Shown: one piece after another, positions 38,875-46,739 of the stretch
Layout of the letters: each line of letters opens with the position of its first letter
How positions within the stretch are numbered: the first letter of the stretch is position 1
Origin: Ligilactobacillus salivarius DSM 20555 = ATCC 11741
GTDB lineage: Bacteria; Bacillota; Bacilli; Lactobacillales; Lactobacillaceae
Reading direction: 5' to 3'
NCBI RefSeq assembly: GCF_001435955.1
Contig: NZ_AYYT01000002.1
Span: 1 to 64,000 of the forward strand
Length of the DNA: 64,000 nt
Program-made: the position numbers and the translations under genes
Notes under the pieces: model-generated
What the model was told of the DNA's origin: nothing
Databases searched by the model: none
What the model saw: only the letters and a program-made list of their open reading frames with translations

Positions 38875-39324
38875 ATGACAAACTCACTTCTCTCACAACA
38901 ATTAGATGCATTACTTACAAATGAAACTAATTTTATTGCAAATTTATCCAATGCTTCAGCACTTTTATATCAATCTTTATCTGATATTAACTGGGCTGGT
39001 TTCTATCTTTATGATGAAACAAACGATGAATTACATCTTGGACCCTTTCAAGGAAAAGTTGCATGTATGCATATAAAAAATGGCTCTGGTGTTTGTGGTA
39101 CTGCACTTCAACAACAAAAAGTTTTACGCGTAGATAATGTCCACGAATTTGCTGGCCATATTGCTTGCGACTCAGCAAGTAACTCTGAAATCGTGGTTCC
39201 TCTAGTTAAGGATGATAAAATTATTGGTGTATTAGATATTGATTCTCCTTCCTTATCCCGCTTCTCCCCTGAAGATGAAGTTGAATTAGTCGAATTTTCC
39301 AAAACTTTATTAAAACACATATAA
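38875..39324 (+). CDS. msrC: Free methionine-(R)-sulfoxide reductase (GAF domain)
   Basis: The fRMsr enzyme reduces free L-methionine-(R)-sulfoxide. The 149-aa GAF protein carries the three catalytic cysteines with the family spacing: Cys64 (VACMHI), Cys74 (GVCG) and Cys98 (HIACDS); the gaps of 10 and 24 residues equal those of the E. coli enzyme. It begins MTNSLLSQQLDALL after an AAAGGAC site. It is divergent from ezrA with a 183-bp AT-rich gap in which I see no clear extra feature. Confidence 0.93.
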   Translation: MTNSLLSQQLDALLTNETNFIANLSNASALLYQSLSDINWAGFYLYDETNDELHLGPFQGKVACMHIKNGSGVCGTALQQQKVLRVDNVHEFAGHIACDSASNSEIVVPLVKDDKIIGVLDIDSPSLSRFSPEDEVELVEFSKTLLKHI

Positions 39325-39329
39325 ATTAG

Positions 39330-39357
39330 TTGACTTTTAATTTGTTTATGTTAAGAT
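39330..39357 (+). promoter_or_regulatory. rpsD promoter
   Basis: TTGACT (39330-39335), 16 bases, TAAGAT (39352-39357). This strong promoter starts six bases after the msrC stop and would begin transcription near 39364, giving a leader of about 175 bases. Confidence 0.75.
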
Positions 39358-39363
39358 ACATTT

Positions 39364-39539
39364 TGTGTAAAATAATGCAGCAGTGAGCGGTAAGAACGTC
39401 AACAGTTTATTGCTATATATTAGTTCGTCTAGTAACTCTTCGGCTGCAAGAGCGAAAGTCTAAAATAAACTGCACGAATACTAAGTTCACACGGATTATT
39501 TTACTCCAACTTAATTTTAATTTATTGGAGGAATTTTTA
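39364..39539 (+). promoter_or_regulatory. Structured rpsD leader (probable S4 autoregulatory element)
   Basis: The leader can fold into nested stems: GTAAAATAAT (39367-39376) with ATTATTTTAC (39495-39504), CAGTTTATT (39403-39411) with AATAAACTG (39464-39472), and CTCTT with AAGAG (39436-39440 / 39448-39452). In addition CTCCAA (39504-39509) is complementary to TTGGAG (39525-39530), which contains the ribosome site of rpsD. Ribosomal protein S4 is known to repress its own gene in Bacillus through a leader RNA. I infer the same here; I have not matched this to a named RNA family. Confidence 0.7.
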
Positions 39540-40145
39540 ATGTCTCGTTATACAGGTCCTTCCTGGAAAGTATCTCGTCGTTTAGGTTTCTCTTTATCTG
39601 GTACAGGTAAAGAATTATCTCGTCGTCCATACGCTCCAGGTCAACATGGTCAAGATCGTCGTGGTAGTCTTTCTGAATATGGTTTGCAATTACGTGAAAA
39701 GCAAAAGTTACGTATGACTTATGGCTTAACAGAACGTCAATTCTCAAACTTATTCAAGAGAGCTGGTAAGATTCGTGAAGGTAAGCATGGTGATAACTTC
39801 ATGATTCTTTTGGAACGTCGTTTAGATAACGTTGTTTACCGTTTAGGTTTAGCATCAACTCGTCGTCAAGCTCGTCAATTAGTAAACCATGGTCACATTA
39901 CTGTTGATGGCAAGCGCGTTGACATTCCATCTTACGAAGTAGAACCAGGTCAAGTAATTTCTTTACGTGAACGTTCTAAGGACTTACAAATCGTTAAAGA
40001 AGCTCTTGAAGCTGTTGTTAGTCGTGTACCATTCGTTAACTTCGACGAAAACAAGATGGAAGGTACATTAGTACGTCTTCCAGACCGTGAAGAACTTGAC
40101 GCAAATATTGACGAAGCACTTGTTGTTGAATTCTACAACCGTTAA
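39540..40145 (+). CDS. rpsD: 30S ribosomal protein S4
   Basis: S4 is a primary binder of 16S rRNA that starts assembly of the 30S body. The 201-aa protein begins [21 protein letters not shown], contains [10 protein letters not shown], and has the S4 RNA-binding domain near 92-155 ([30 protein letters not shown]). No zinc-binding cysteines are present. The start at 39540 follows TTGGAGG by 8 bases. Codon use is that of a highly expressed gene. The gene stands apart from other ribosomal operons, as in many Firmicutes. Confidence 0.98.
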   Translation: MSRYTGPSWKVSRRLGFSLSGTGKELSRRPYAPGQHGQDRRGSLSEYGLQLREKQKLRMTYGLTERQFSNLFKRAGKIREGKHGDNFMILLERRLDNVVYRLGLASTRRQARQLVNHGHITVDGKRVDIPSYEVEPGQVISLRERSKDLQIVKEALEAVVSRVPFVNFDENKMEGTLVRLPDREELDANIDEALVVEFYNR

Positions 40146-40178
40146 TATTTAGCTCAACAAAGAGATAACTCTTTTAAT

Positions 40179-40212
40179 CCCACTATTGTTCATTTGAACA
40201 TAGTGGGTTTTT
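40179..40212 (+). terminator. rpsD terminator
   Basis: CCCACTATTGTTCA (40179-40192) pairs with TGAACATAGTGGG (40195-40207) with one bulge, followed by TTTTTAT. Confidence 0.9.
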
Positions 40213-40293
40213 ATATATCCGTTTTAATAAATCTATAATTACTAGAATTATGATAATGTTTAACTACTCCCCTATTTTGAAAGGAGAATAATT

Positions 40294-40776
40294 ATGACAA
40301 ATGATAATTTACAAGAACACTTGAACAATGGACTCTATGGGACTCCTCAATTACACCCTGATGAACAACGTAAGTATTTAGGAACTTTTAGAGAAAGAGT
40401 CAGTTTAGCTATTACATTTAAGGAATTTTCAAATAATCAAAATGCTTGTTTAACTGCAATTAAACAAGAAATTTCATCTAGTACTGAAGAAGAACTTAGT
40501 ATAAAGATTAACGGGCAATTGTCATCTGATATTATTGATAAAATCATTCAAATTTCTAAAGAAAATAATACTAAATTTGAATATTTAGCTGATGCTTCTT
40601 TTTCACATAATGATGACGCCAATGCTATTGTTATTTGTTCTTCTAAATCAGCTCTTCATATTGAAAATATTGATGTTGAAAGTAAATACCATGAACTTTT
40701 TGAAAGAAAATCCGAAAAAAAGAATGATCCTAAAGAAGATAAGAAAGGATTCCTATCTAAACTATTTGATCTATAA
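40294..40776 (+). CDS. yueI: YueI family protein (DUF1694)
   Basis: The 160-aa soluble protein matches the YueI/DUF1694 family: it opens with a short helix followed by LYGTPQLHPDEQRKYLGTFRERVSLAIT in segments, the family signature, and ends in a charged Lys-rich tail. Function is unknown. GAAAGGAG precedes the ATG. It lies 21 bases upstream of rarA and is probably co-transcribed with it. Confidence 0.87.
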   Translation: MTNDNLQEHLNNGLYGTPQLHPDEQRKYLGTFRERVSLAITFKEFSNNQNACLTAIKQEISSSTEEELSIKINGQLSSDIIDKIIQISKENNTKFEYLADASFSHNDDANAIVICSSKSALHIENIDVESKYHELFERKSEKKNDPKEDKKGFLSKLFDL

Positions 40777-40797
40777 ATTAATTTAGGAAGTGATATT

Positions 40798-42069
40798 TTG
40801 AAACCTTTAGCCTATCGCATGCGACCTAAAAATATTGATGACGTTGTAGGGCAACAGCATCTTGTCGGCCCTGGAAAAATTATTAGAAGAATGGTTGAGG
40901 CTAAATTACTTTCATCTATGATTTTGTATGGCCCACCCGGTACCGGTAAAACCAGTATTGCCAGTGCCATTGCTGGTTCAACTAAATATGCCTTTAGAAA
41001 AATGAATGCAGCAACTGATTCTAAAAAGAAATTAGAGCAAGTGGTTGAAGAAGCCAAGTTCAGTGGTACAGTTATTCTATTACTTGACGAAATTCATCGC
41101 TTAACTAAACCTAAACAAGACTTTTTACTACCTCATTTAGAAGATGGACATATTATTCTAATTGGTGCTACTACTGAAAATCCTTATATTTCAATCAATC
41201 CTGCTATTAGAAGTAGAACTCAAATATTTGAAGTACATCCTCTAAATGAAGACGATATTATTCAAGCAATTAACCGAGCTATTACTGATAAAGATGATGG
41301 CTTAGGTGAATTGCCTCTACAAATTAATGATGACGCTATGCACCAACTAGCAATCGCAACACATGGAGATTTACGTAGTGCATTAAATGCTTTAGAATTA
41401 GCTGCTAAATCTACTCCAAAGAATTCTGAAGGAAATATTGTACTTACTTTAGAAATCATTGAAGAATGTATGCAAAGAAAAGCTTTGGTTCAAGATAAAG
41501 ATGGTGACGCACACTATGATGTTATCTCTGCTCTTCAAAAATCTATTCGTGGATCCGATGTTGATGCTGCTCTTCACTACTTAGCACGCTTAATCGAAGC
41601 TGAAGATCTCCCATCAATTAGTCGACGCTTAATAACAATTGCTTATGAAGATATTGGATTGGCTAATCTCCCTGCTACTACTAGAACTGTTCTAGCAATT
41701 CAAGCTGCAGAAAAAATTGGGTTTCCTGAAGCTAGAATTCCTTTAGCTGATACTGTTATTGAATTATGTCTATCTCCAAAATCTAATTCCGGTATTTCAG
41801 CAATAGATGCTGCCCTCTCTGATATTCGAGCTGGAAATTATGGTGATATACCTGATTATTTAAAGGATGCACATTATTCAGGAGCTAAAGAATTAGGACA
41901 TGGTATTGATTATAAATATCCTCATGATTATCCTCATGATTGGGTTAAACAACAATACTTACCAGATAAACTTAAATCCAAGCAATACTATCATCCTAAA
42001 CAAAATGGACGCTACGAAGAAAGTTTAGGGAAGCAGTACCATCGCCTTAAGAATGCCCAAAATAGTTAA
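40798..42069 (+). CDS. rarA: Replication-associated recombination protein RarA (MgsA)
   Basis: RarA is an AAA+ ATPase acting at stalled replication forks. The 423-aa protein starts at TTG (AGGAAGTGA upstream), and begins KPLAYRMRPKNIDDVVGQQHLVG. Walker A is GPPGTGKTSIASAIAG near 42-57 and Walker B LLLDEIHR near 95. The C-terminal tetramerisation part includes SRRLITIAYEDIGLA and HYSGAKELGHG. A 6S-like RNA follows directly, which is a known neighbourhood of 6S in Firmicutes. Confidence 0.96.
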   Translation: MKPLAYRMRPKNIDDVVGQQHLVGPGKIIRRMVEAKLLSSMILYGPPGTGKTSIASAIAGSTKYAFRKMNAATDSKKKLEQVVEEAKFSGTVILLLDEIHRLTKPKQDFLLPHLEDGHIILIGATTENPYISINPAIRSRTQIFEVHPLNEDDIIQAINRAITDKDDGLGELPLQINDDAMHQLAIATHGDLRSALNALELAAKSTPKNSEGNIVLTLEIIEECMQRKALVQDKDGDAHYDVISALQKSIRGSDVDAALHYLARLIEAEDLPSISRRLITIAYEDIGLANLPATTRTVLAIQAAEKIGFPEARIPLADTVIELCLSPKSNSGISAIDAALSDIRAGNYGDIPDYLKDAHYSGAKELGHGIDYKYPHDYPHDWVKQQYLPDKLKSKQYYHPKQNGRYEESLGKQYHRLKNAQNS

Positions 42070-42070
42070 T

Positions 42071-42099
42071 TTGCTTTCTCAATATGATTATGCTATGAT
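42071..42099 (+). promoter_or_regulatory. Promoter of the 6S-like RNA
   Basis: TTGCTT (42071-42076), 17 bases, TATGAT (42094-42099). It begins two bases after the rarA stop and predicts a start near 42106. Confidence 0.72.
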
Positions 42100-42105
42100 T
42101 GATTT

Positions 42106-42317
42106 AGGTTCTGAGATGTACGCGTTATCTCATTCGTATGGTTGACCGAACACTTATAATATTGGTCTTTCATATCTTTAATGGAAAGTATATTATTTCA
42201 CGTAAGAACTTGAAGTTATTGCAAGAAGGACCACCTGCTTAAACGCGGGTTCAACTACAGAGATGATTAACGGCATCATCGGAGACAAAGAGTTGGGACA
42301 CTGTCTCAGCTCTTTTT
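42106..42317 (+). ncRNA. ssrS: 6S RNA (SsrS; Lacto-usp type)
   Basis: A 212-base non-coding unit lies between its own promoter and a terminator. The ends pair (TCTGAGATG near 42110-42118 with CATCATCGGAGA at 42274-42285), leaving a large internal bubble and a terminal arm in which TGGTCTTTC (42163-42171) pairs with GAAGGACCA (42225-42233). This is the 6S layout of RNA that binds RNA polymerase. The position after rarA and before a uspA gene fits both known 6S synteny in Firmicutes and the Lacto-usp motif, reported to be 6S in lactobacilli. The family call is from structure and context, not an alignment. Confidence 0.75.
42289..42317 (+). terminator. Terminator of the 6S-like RNA
   Basis: AGAGTTGGGA (42289-42298) pairs over 10 bp with TCTCAGCTCT (42304-42313), including G-T pairs, followed by a run of Ts. 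Confidence 0.85.
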
Positions 42318-42353
42318 ATTTATTGACTATTATTCAATGAAATGAGGCCAATT

Positions 42354-42659
42354 ATGACTGATGTACTATTAATAATTTGTGAAGCTTTACTAGCTGTTAT
42401 TGTTTTGTATACTGGATTTTACTTACTTACCCATCGCAATCGTAAGTTCTTACTTTTTGATCCTACTTCTGAGCCCAGTTTAAAAATTATTATGACTATC
42501 TGGGGAAGTTTGCTTATTATTTTAGGGTTATTAACTATACTTGCTATCTTTATTATTAAAAGTATCGTTTTTATTTCAATTATCCTAGTTTTAGATGCGA
42601 TTGTAGAAGCTTCTCTCTCATTTATTATGTTGATTTACTATAACACTACAAATAAATAG
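42354..42659 (+). CDS. Small membrane protein, unknown (101 aa)
   Basis: I do not recognise this family. The protein has three hydrophobic segments (about 4-24, 43-66 and 70-94) with a short basic loop THRNRKF after the first. It starts at ATG 42354, where GAGG lies 6 bases upstream; an in-frame ATG at 42342 overlaps that site. It lies between the 6S-like RNA and uspA. Confidence 0.75.
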   Translation: MTDVLLIICEALLAVIVLYTGFYLLTHRNRKFLLFDPTSEPSLKIIMTIWGSLLIILGLLTILAIFIIKSIVFISIILVLDAIVEASLSFIMLIYYNTTNK

Positions 42660-42775
42660 TAGACCACATAAAATAATTTTGAATAAAATTATATTTTTGT
42701 AACTGTTTACACTTTTATTTTCAAACTATATCAAGTATAATATATATGAAAGGTATTACAGAAAGGGTGATTCGT

Positions 42776-43279
42776 ATGTTACAAAGATATAAAAATATTT
42801 TAGTTCCAATCGATGGTTCTTACGAAGCTGAATTAGCATTTAAAAAAGCTGTTGAAGTAGCTAAGCGTAATGGTAAGGAAACAAAACTTCAACTTGTACA
42901 TGTTGTTGATACTCGTGCTTTCCAAAACATTTCAAGTTTCGATACAGCTATGGTTGAACAAGTAACTGAAACAGCACGTAAGACAATGGATGGTTACGTA
43001 AAAGAAGCTAAAGAAGCTGGATTAGAAAACATCAGCTACTCTGTTGAATACGGTGCTCCTAAAGTTATCATTGCTAAGGATCTTCCTAAGGAATTAGGAA
43101 CTGATTTAATTATGATTGGGGCTACTGGTTTAAATGCTGTTGAACGCTTGTTGATTGGTTCTGTTACAGAATACGTAACTAGAACTGCTGATTGCGATGT
43201 TTTAGTTGTTCGTACAGACTTAGATAACAAGCCTGCCCTTTCAAAAGAACAACGTAAAGGATTCCAACGTAAAGACTAA
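42776..43279 (+). CDS. Universal stress protein UspA family
   Basis: The 167-aa protein has the Usp fold: KNILVPIDGSYEAELAFKKAVEVA at the N-terminus, LVHVVD, and the ATP-binding motif GATGLNAVERLLIGS (G-2x-G-9x-GS) near 121-135, ending with SVTEYVTRTADCDVLVVR. It is thus of the nucleotide-binding class. The start at 42776 has AAAGGGTG upstream. A TATAAT-like -10 lies at about 42737-42742 without a good -35. A strong terminator follows. Confidence 0.94.
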   Translation: MLQRYKNILVPIDGSYEAELAFKKAVEVAKRNGKETKLQLVHVVDTRAFQNISSFDTAMVEQVTETARKTMDGYVKEAKEAGLENISYSVEYGAPKVIIAKDLPKELGTDLIMIGATGLNAVERLLIGSVTEYVTRTADCDVLVVRTDLDNKPALSKEQRKGFQRKD

Positions 43280-43293
43280 TAATATATTAAATT

Positions 43294-43327
43294 AAAAGGA
43301 CGTGAGCGTAAAATCTCACGTCCTTTT
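43294..43327. terminator. Bidirectional terminator uspA / tag
   Basis: A perfect 13-bp stem (43294-43306 with 43315-43327, 8-base loop) has A residues at the left and Ts at the right. Its right arm overlaps the last two bases of the tag gene. Confidence 0.9.
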
Positions 43328-43877
43328 AATTACGACCATAACACCCTACCAAATGATCATTTACCATTCCACTAGCCTCCATAAATGAATAGATAATCGT
43401 TGGTCCTACAAACTTGAATCCCATCTTCTTTAATGTTTTAGAAATTTGTTCAGATAATTGGGTTTTTGTAGGTATTTCTTCCGGATTCTTAAAATTATTA
43501 ATAATTGGCTGATTATCAATTATTCCCCAGAAAAAACTATCCAATGATTCATTTCTTTCATATAATGTATTAACTATTTTTGCATTATTAATAATTGCTT
43601 CTATTTTTCGTTTATTTCTTATTATTTTAGGATCAGTCAATAATTTTTCAACATCATCAGAAGTATATTGTGAAATCTTTTCAACTTCAAAATTATCAAA
43701 TGCTTTCCTTAAAAACTCTCTTTTATTCAATACTATTTTCCAACTCAATCCTGCCTGTAATCCTTCTAAACATAAAAGTTCGAATAGTCCTCTTTCATCA
43801 TGTAAAGGACGTCCCCACTCCTTATCATGATAATCTATCATTAACTGATCCGCTCCATAAATCCATGCACATTTCAT
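43326..43877 (-). CDS. tag: DNA-3-methyladenine glycosylase I
   Basis: Tag removes 3-methyladenine from alkylated DNA. The 183-aa protein has the zinc ligands of the E. coli enzyme at almost the same positions: Cys3, His17 (YHDKEWG), His175 and Cys179 (HLVGC). It also has LFELLCLEGLQAGLSW and GFKFVGPTIIYSFMEA. The start at 43877 is chosen by the AAGGTGAG site; the longer frame has none. Confidence 0.95.
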   Translation of the reverse strand: MKCAWIYGADQLMIDYHDKEWGRPLHDERGLFELLCLEGLQAGLSWKIVLNKREFLRKAFDNFEVEKISQYTSDDVEKLLTDPKIIRNKRKIEAIINNAKIVNTLYERNESLDSFFWGIIDNQPIINNFKNPEEIPTKTQLSEQISKTLKKMGFKFVGPTIIYSFMEASGMVNDHLVGCYGRN

Positions 43878-43980
43878 TTTAAGCTCACCTTCCATCAAAA
43901 ATCTCATTATATTATTATACGCTAACTTGTTAATTTTTTAGTATAAAATCGAAAATAAGTTCTTTTTCACTATAAAAAAA

Positions 43981-44009
43981 GCAACCATAGCTTTATTAGC
44001 CATGATTGC
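43981..44009 (-). terminator. ddl terminator
   Basis: On the minus strand 43999-44009 pairs with 43981-43991 (11 bp with G-T pairs, 7-base loop), followed by seven Ts. Confidence 0.85.
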
Positions 44010-44027
44010 CTCTAAAATTATATGAGA

Positions 44028-45164
44028 TTATTCGCCGATAATCTTCTTACCCACTTTTTCTGTTCCTAATTCTGTAAAGTCATAGTGAATCTTAGCGTTA
44101 TCGTTAAATTCATCAATAGCTAATTGAATCAATTGATCAATTAATTCGCTATAACTAATGCCTGAAACTTCCCATAATTGTGGATATAAGGAAATGTTTG
44201 TAAAGCCTGGTAAAGTATTTACTTCACCAAAGTATGGAACATCATTTTCATCAACTAAGAAGTCCATACGAGCTAAACCACGGTTATCCAATGCTCTAAA
44301 TGCATCTAAGGACATTTGTTGGATTTCTTTAGTTAATTTTTCTGGTAACTTGATAGGCATCTCAAATACCACACCAGATGCATCAACGAATTTATTGTTG
44401 TAGTCATAAAAATCATCTGATTCAGGAATACGGATTGCTCCTAACTTGGATGCCTTAATATCACGATTACCTAATACTGAACATTCAACTTCACGTGGAT
44501 TCTTGATTGCTTCTTCAACTAAAATCTTGTAATCATACTTAAAACCATCTTCTAAAGCAGCATTATATTCTTCTTCATTTCTTACTTTATGAATACCAAC
44601 AGAAGAACCTTGACGAGCAGGTTTTACAAATAATGTTTCACCTAATTCTTCAGCTACTTTAGCGTATGGATAGTCAGCTTTATTTTCTGGAGTTACTAAA
44701 ACATACTTTGTATTTCTGATTCCATTCAAAGTAAGTAATTTCTTAGTCAAATCCTTGTCAAATGAAACACCAGAAGAAGTAACACCACTACCAATCCAAG
44801 GCTTGTTTAATAAACGGAATAACCCTTGAACTGTACCGTCTTCACCCATGTTACCGTGGATAACAGGGTAAAATACATCAACATCTTTAACTTCGGCTAA
44901 ATTTTGGATATTTGCCAATGGGTTGGAGAAATCAACATCTTTGATAACTTCTGCAACAACATCATCTTCATTTTCTCCGTCAAAGATACGCATAGAGTCT
45001 TTATTACCAAGCAAGAAACCTTTTTTAGTAAACATAAAGACAGATACATCATACTTATCTTTATCAAGAGCGTCATAAATATTGTGTGCAGAACGTTTTG
45101 AAACGTCATGTTCAGATGAGTTTCCTCCAAATAACAATGCAATGTGTAATTTTTTATTTTCCAT
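44028..45164 (-). CDS. ddl: D-alanine--D-alanine/D-lactate ligase, F-type
   Basis: Ddl makes the terminal depsipeptide or dipeptide of the wall precursor. The 378-aa ATP-grasp enzyme starts MENKKLHIALLFGGNSSEHDVS at 45164 (AGGATGG 8 bases upstream) and has KPARQGSSVGIHKV, the omega-loop FYDYNNKFVD and GEVNTLPGFT. The residue that decides the acceptor (Tyr216 in E. coli DdlB, Phe261 in Leuconostoc) is Phe259 here. In lactic acid bacteria a Phe at this place goes with D-Ala-D-Lac ligation and intrinsic vancomycin resistance. Confidence 0.94.
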   Translation of the reverse strand: MENKKLHIALLFGGNSSEHDVSKRSAHNIYDALDKDKYDVSVFMFTKKGFLLGNKDSMRIFDGENEDDVVAEVIKDVDFSNPLANIQNLAEVKDVDVFYPVIHGNMGEDGTVQGLFRLLNKPWIGSGVTSSGVSFDKDLTKKLLTLNGIRNTKYVLVTPENKADYPYAKVAEELGETLFVKPARQGSSVGIHKVRNEEEYNAALEDGFKYDYKILVEEAIKNPREVECSVLGNRDIKASKLGAIRIPESDDFYDYNNKFVDASGVVFEMPIKLPEKLTKEIQQMSLDAFRALDNRGLARMDFLVDENDVPYFGEVNTLPGFTNISLYPQLWEVSGISYSELIDQLIQLAIDEFNDNAKIHYDFTELGTEKVGKKIIGE

Positions 45165-45287
45165 TAAAATGTCCATCCTAACACTTAATTATTTATTATA
45201 CGGTTGTTCTTTTTAAATAATATCATGAACATCTTAATTTGTCAGTTATTATTTTTAGTTCATAAGATATTTTTAATAATTTCATTC

Positions 45288-46361
45288 TTAATTACTGATT
45301 TCTATCAAATCTTGCTTAAAGTCGGTTAAATTTTCATATCCTTTTTCTGTAACTAAGATATCATCTTCAATTCTTACTCCACCTAATCCTGGAATGTAGA
45401 TACCAGGTTCAATAGTTACTATTTCACCGGCTTCTAAGACATCTGGATAACTATAACTAATATTAGGTAACTCATGTATATCTAAGCCTATTCCATGTCC
45501 CATACCATGAGTGAAGTATTCTCCATATCCTTGTTCTTTGATATATCCTCTACCAATTTCATCTAATTCTTTTGAACTAATACCTGCTTTAATTGCCTCA
45601 ATTGTTTTTTCTTTAGCTACTTTAACAATATCATATATTTTTCTTATTTCATCGCTTGCCTTACCAACTACAAAAGTTCTTGTTATATCGGAAGTGTAGT
45701 GATCGAAATAATATCCAAAATCACAGGTTACCAGTTCTCCTTCAACAATTTTTTTATCAGAATAGGTAGCGTGAGGTAAAGCTGTTCGATCTCCACTAGC
45801 AAAAATAGTTTCAAACGATGCTTCTGCAGCTCCATTTTTTCTTAGGTAATAGTCAAGTTCTAAAGCCATTTCTTTTTCTGTCACACCAGCATGTACTTTA
45901 GTTAAAATATGTTCGTAACCTTTTCTTGAGAGTTGACAAGCTTTTCTTATCGTCGAAATCTCATCTTCGTCCTTAACTGCTCTCATTTTTTCAATTACTT
46001 TAGTTAAAGCTACTACATCACTACTTGCATTTTCATCTAAATAATCAAACGATTCATAATCTAAAGTACTTTCAAATGCCAAAGCTACACAATTTTCCTT
46101 AGCCACAACATTAAGCGCTTCACCCAAATAGTCACGTGTAATAATTGAATCTATATCAGGATTTTCTGTTTTTATTTGTTCTTCAAATCGACTATCAGTA
46201 ATAATATATGCACTTTGTTCAGTAACTAAAACTACTCCATCATCACCTGTATAACCACTTAGATAATAAATATTAAATCTGTTAGTTATCAAATATGCAT
46301 CAACACTCATTTGTGACATTAAATTTCTTAACCTATTTCTACGTTCTTGAAAAGTTGTCAT
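45288..46361 (-). CDS. Xaa-Pro aminopeptidase/dipeptidase (M24)
   Basis: This cytosolic metallopeptidase cleaves X-Pro bonds. The 357-aa protein has an N-terminal creatinase-like domain and a C-terminal pita-bread domain whose metal ligands are visible: Asp in VTCDFGYYF, Asp in YTSDITRTF, His in HGMGHGIGLDIHE, Glu in TIEPGIYI and Glu in RIEDDI. Both PepQ (proline dipeptidase) and PepP-type names are possible; the length fits PepQ/YqhT. It is monocistronic. Confidence 0.93.
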   Translation of the reverse strand: MTTFQERRNRLRNLMSQMSVDAYLITNRFNIYYLSGYTGDDGVVLVTEQSAYIITDSRFEEQIKTENPDIDSIITRDYLGEALNVVAKENCVALAFESTLDYESFDYLDENASSDVVALTKVIEKMRAVKDEDEISTIRKACQLSRKGYEHILTKVHAGVTEKEMALELDYYLRKNGAAEASFETIFASGDRTALPHATYSDKKIVEGELVTCDFGYYFDHYTSDITRTFVVGKASDEIRKIYDIVKVAKEKTIEAIKAGISSKELDEIGRGYIKEQGYGEYFTHGMGHGIGLDIHELPNISYSYPDVLEAGEIVTIEPGIYIPGLGGVRIEDDILVTEKGYENLTDFKQDLIEISN

Positions 46362-46440
46362 ACTTAAAACCTTCTTTAGACATTTATTTTTAATTGTAAC
46401 AAAAATACGTTCAAATACCTAATGCTAGCCATAATAAAAA

Positions 46441-46490
46441 CCGGTACTTGCTATAAATTCTCCCTAGTTTATAGCTCATACCGGCTCCAA
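46441..46490 (-). terminator. Terminator downstream of the surface-protein locus
   Basis: On the minus strand TTTATAGC/GCTATAAA (46468-46475 with 46450-46457) and TACCGG/CCGGTA (46479-46484 with 46441-46446) build an interrupted long stem, followed by TTTTTATT. Confidence 0.75.
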
Positions 46491-46739
46491 AAACTGCAAC
46501 TAATTATTTATCTCTAAAATGTATCTATACAATAACATTCCTTGATAGAAGTAAAAATAAATAGTTATTGTTTTCTATATTTAATTAATGATCACTAATA
46601 CTTATATAGCAATCATCCTCTATACAGAGTTTCTATCCGATCAATCGACAAATTTCCCCAAATTTATCTATTATCTTCACTCATTTTTCTGATATAACTC
46701 AAACTTTCAAATTAAATAACTATCTATAACAGCTAATAA
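46491..46739. other. Non-coding gap after the surface protein
   Basis: About 250 bases between the surface-protein stop and its terminator are strongly AT-rich. I see no open frame, hairpin, repeat or RNA signature in it; it would be an unusually long 3' untranslated region. The remaining part of this gap, 46362-46440, would have to hold the promoter of the M24 peptidase; a TACAAT-like -10 reads leftward near 46396-46401 but its -35 is weak. Confidence 0.5.

Noticed and set aside
42106-42317. tmRNA or tRNA in the rarA-usp gap (a GGGTTCAACT segment looks T-arm-like)
   Set aside because: No acceptor stem with CCA end, no tag-peptide frame and no cloverleaf could be built; the long-range pairing fits 6S better.
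46491-46739. Possible small RNA or decayed gene after the surface protein
   Set aside because: No promoter, structure or residual coding pattern is visible in this AT-rich stretch.
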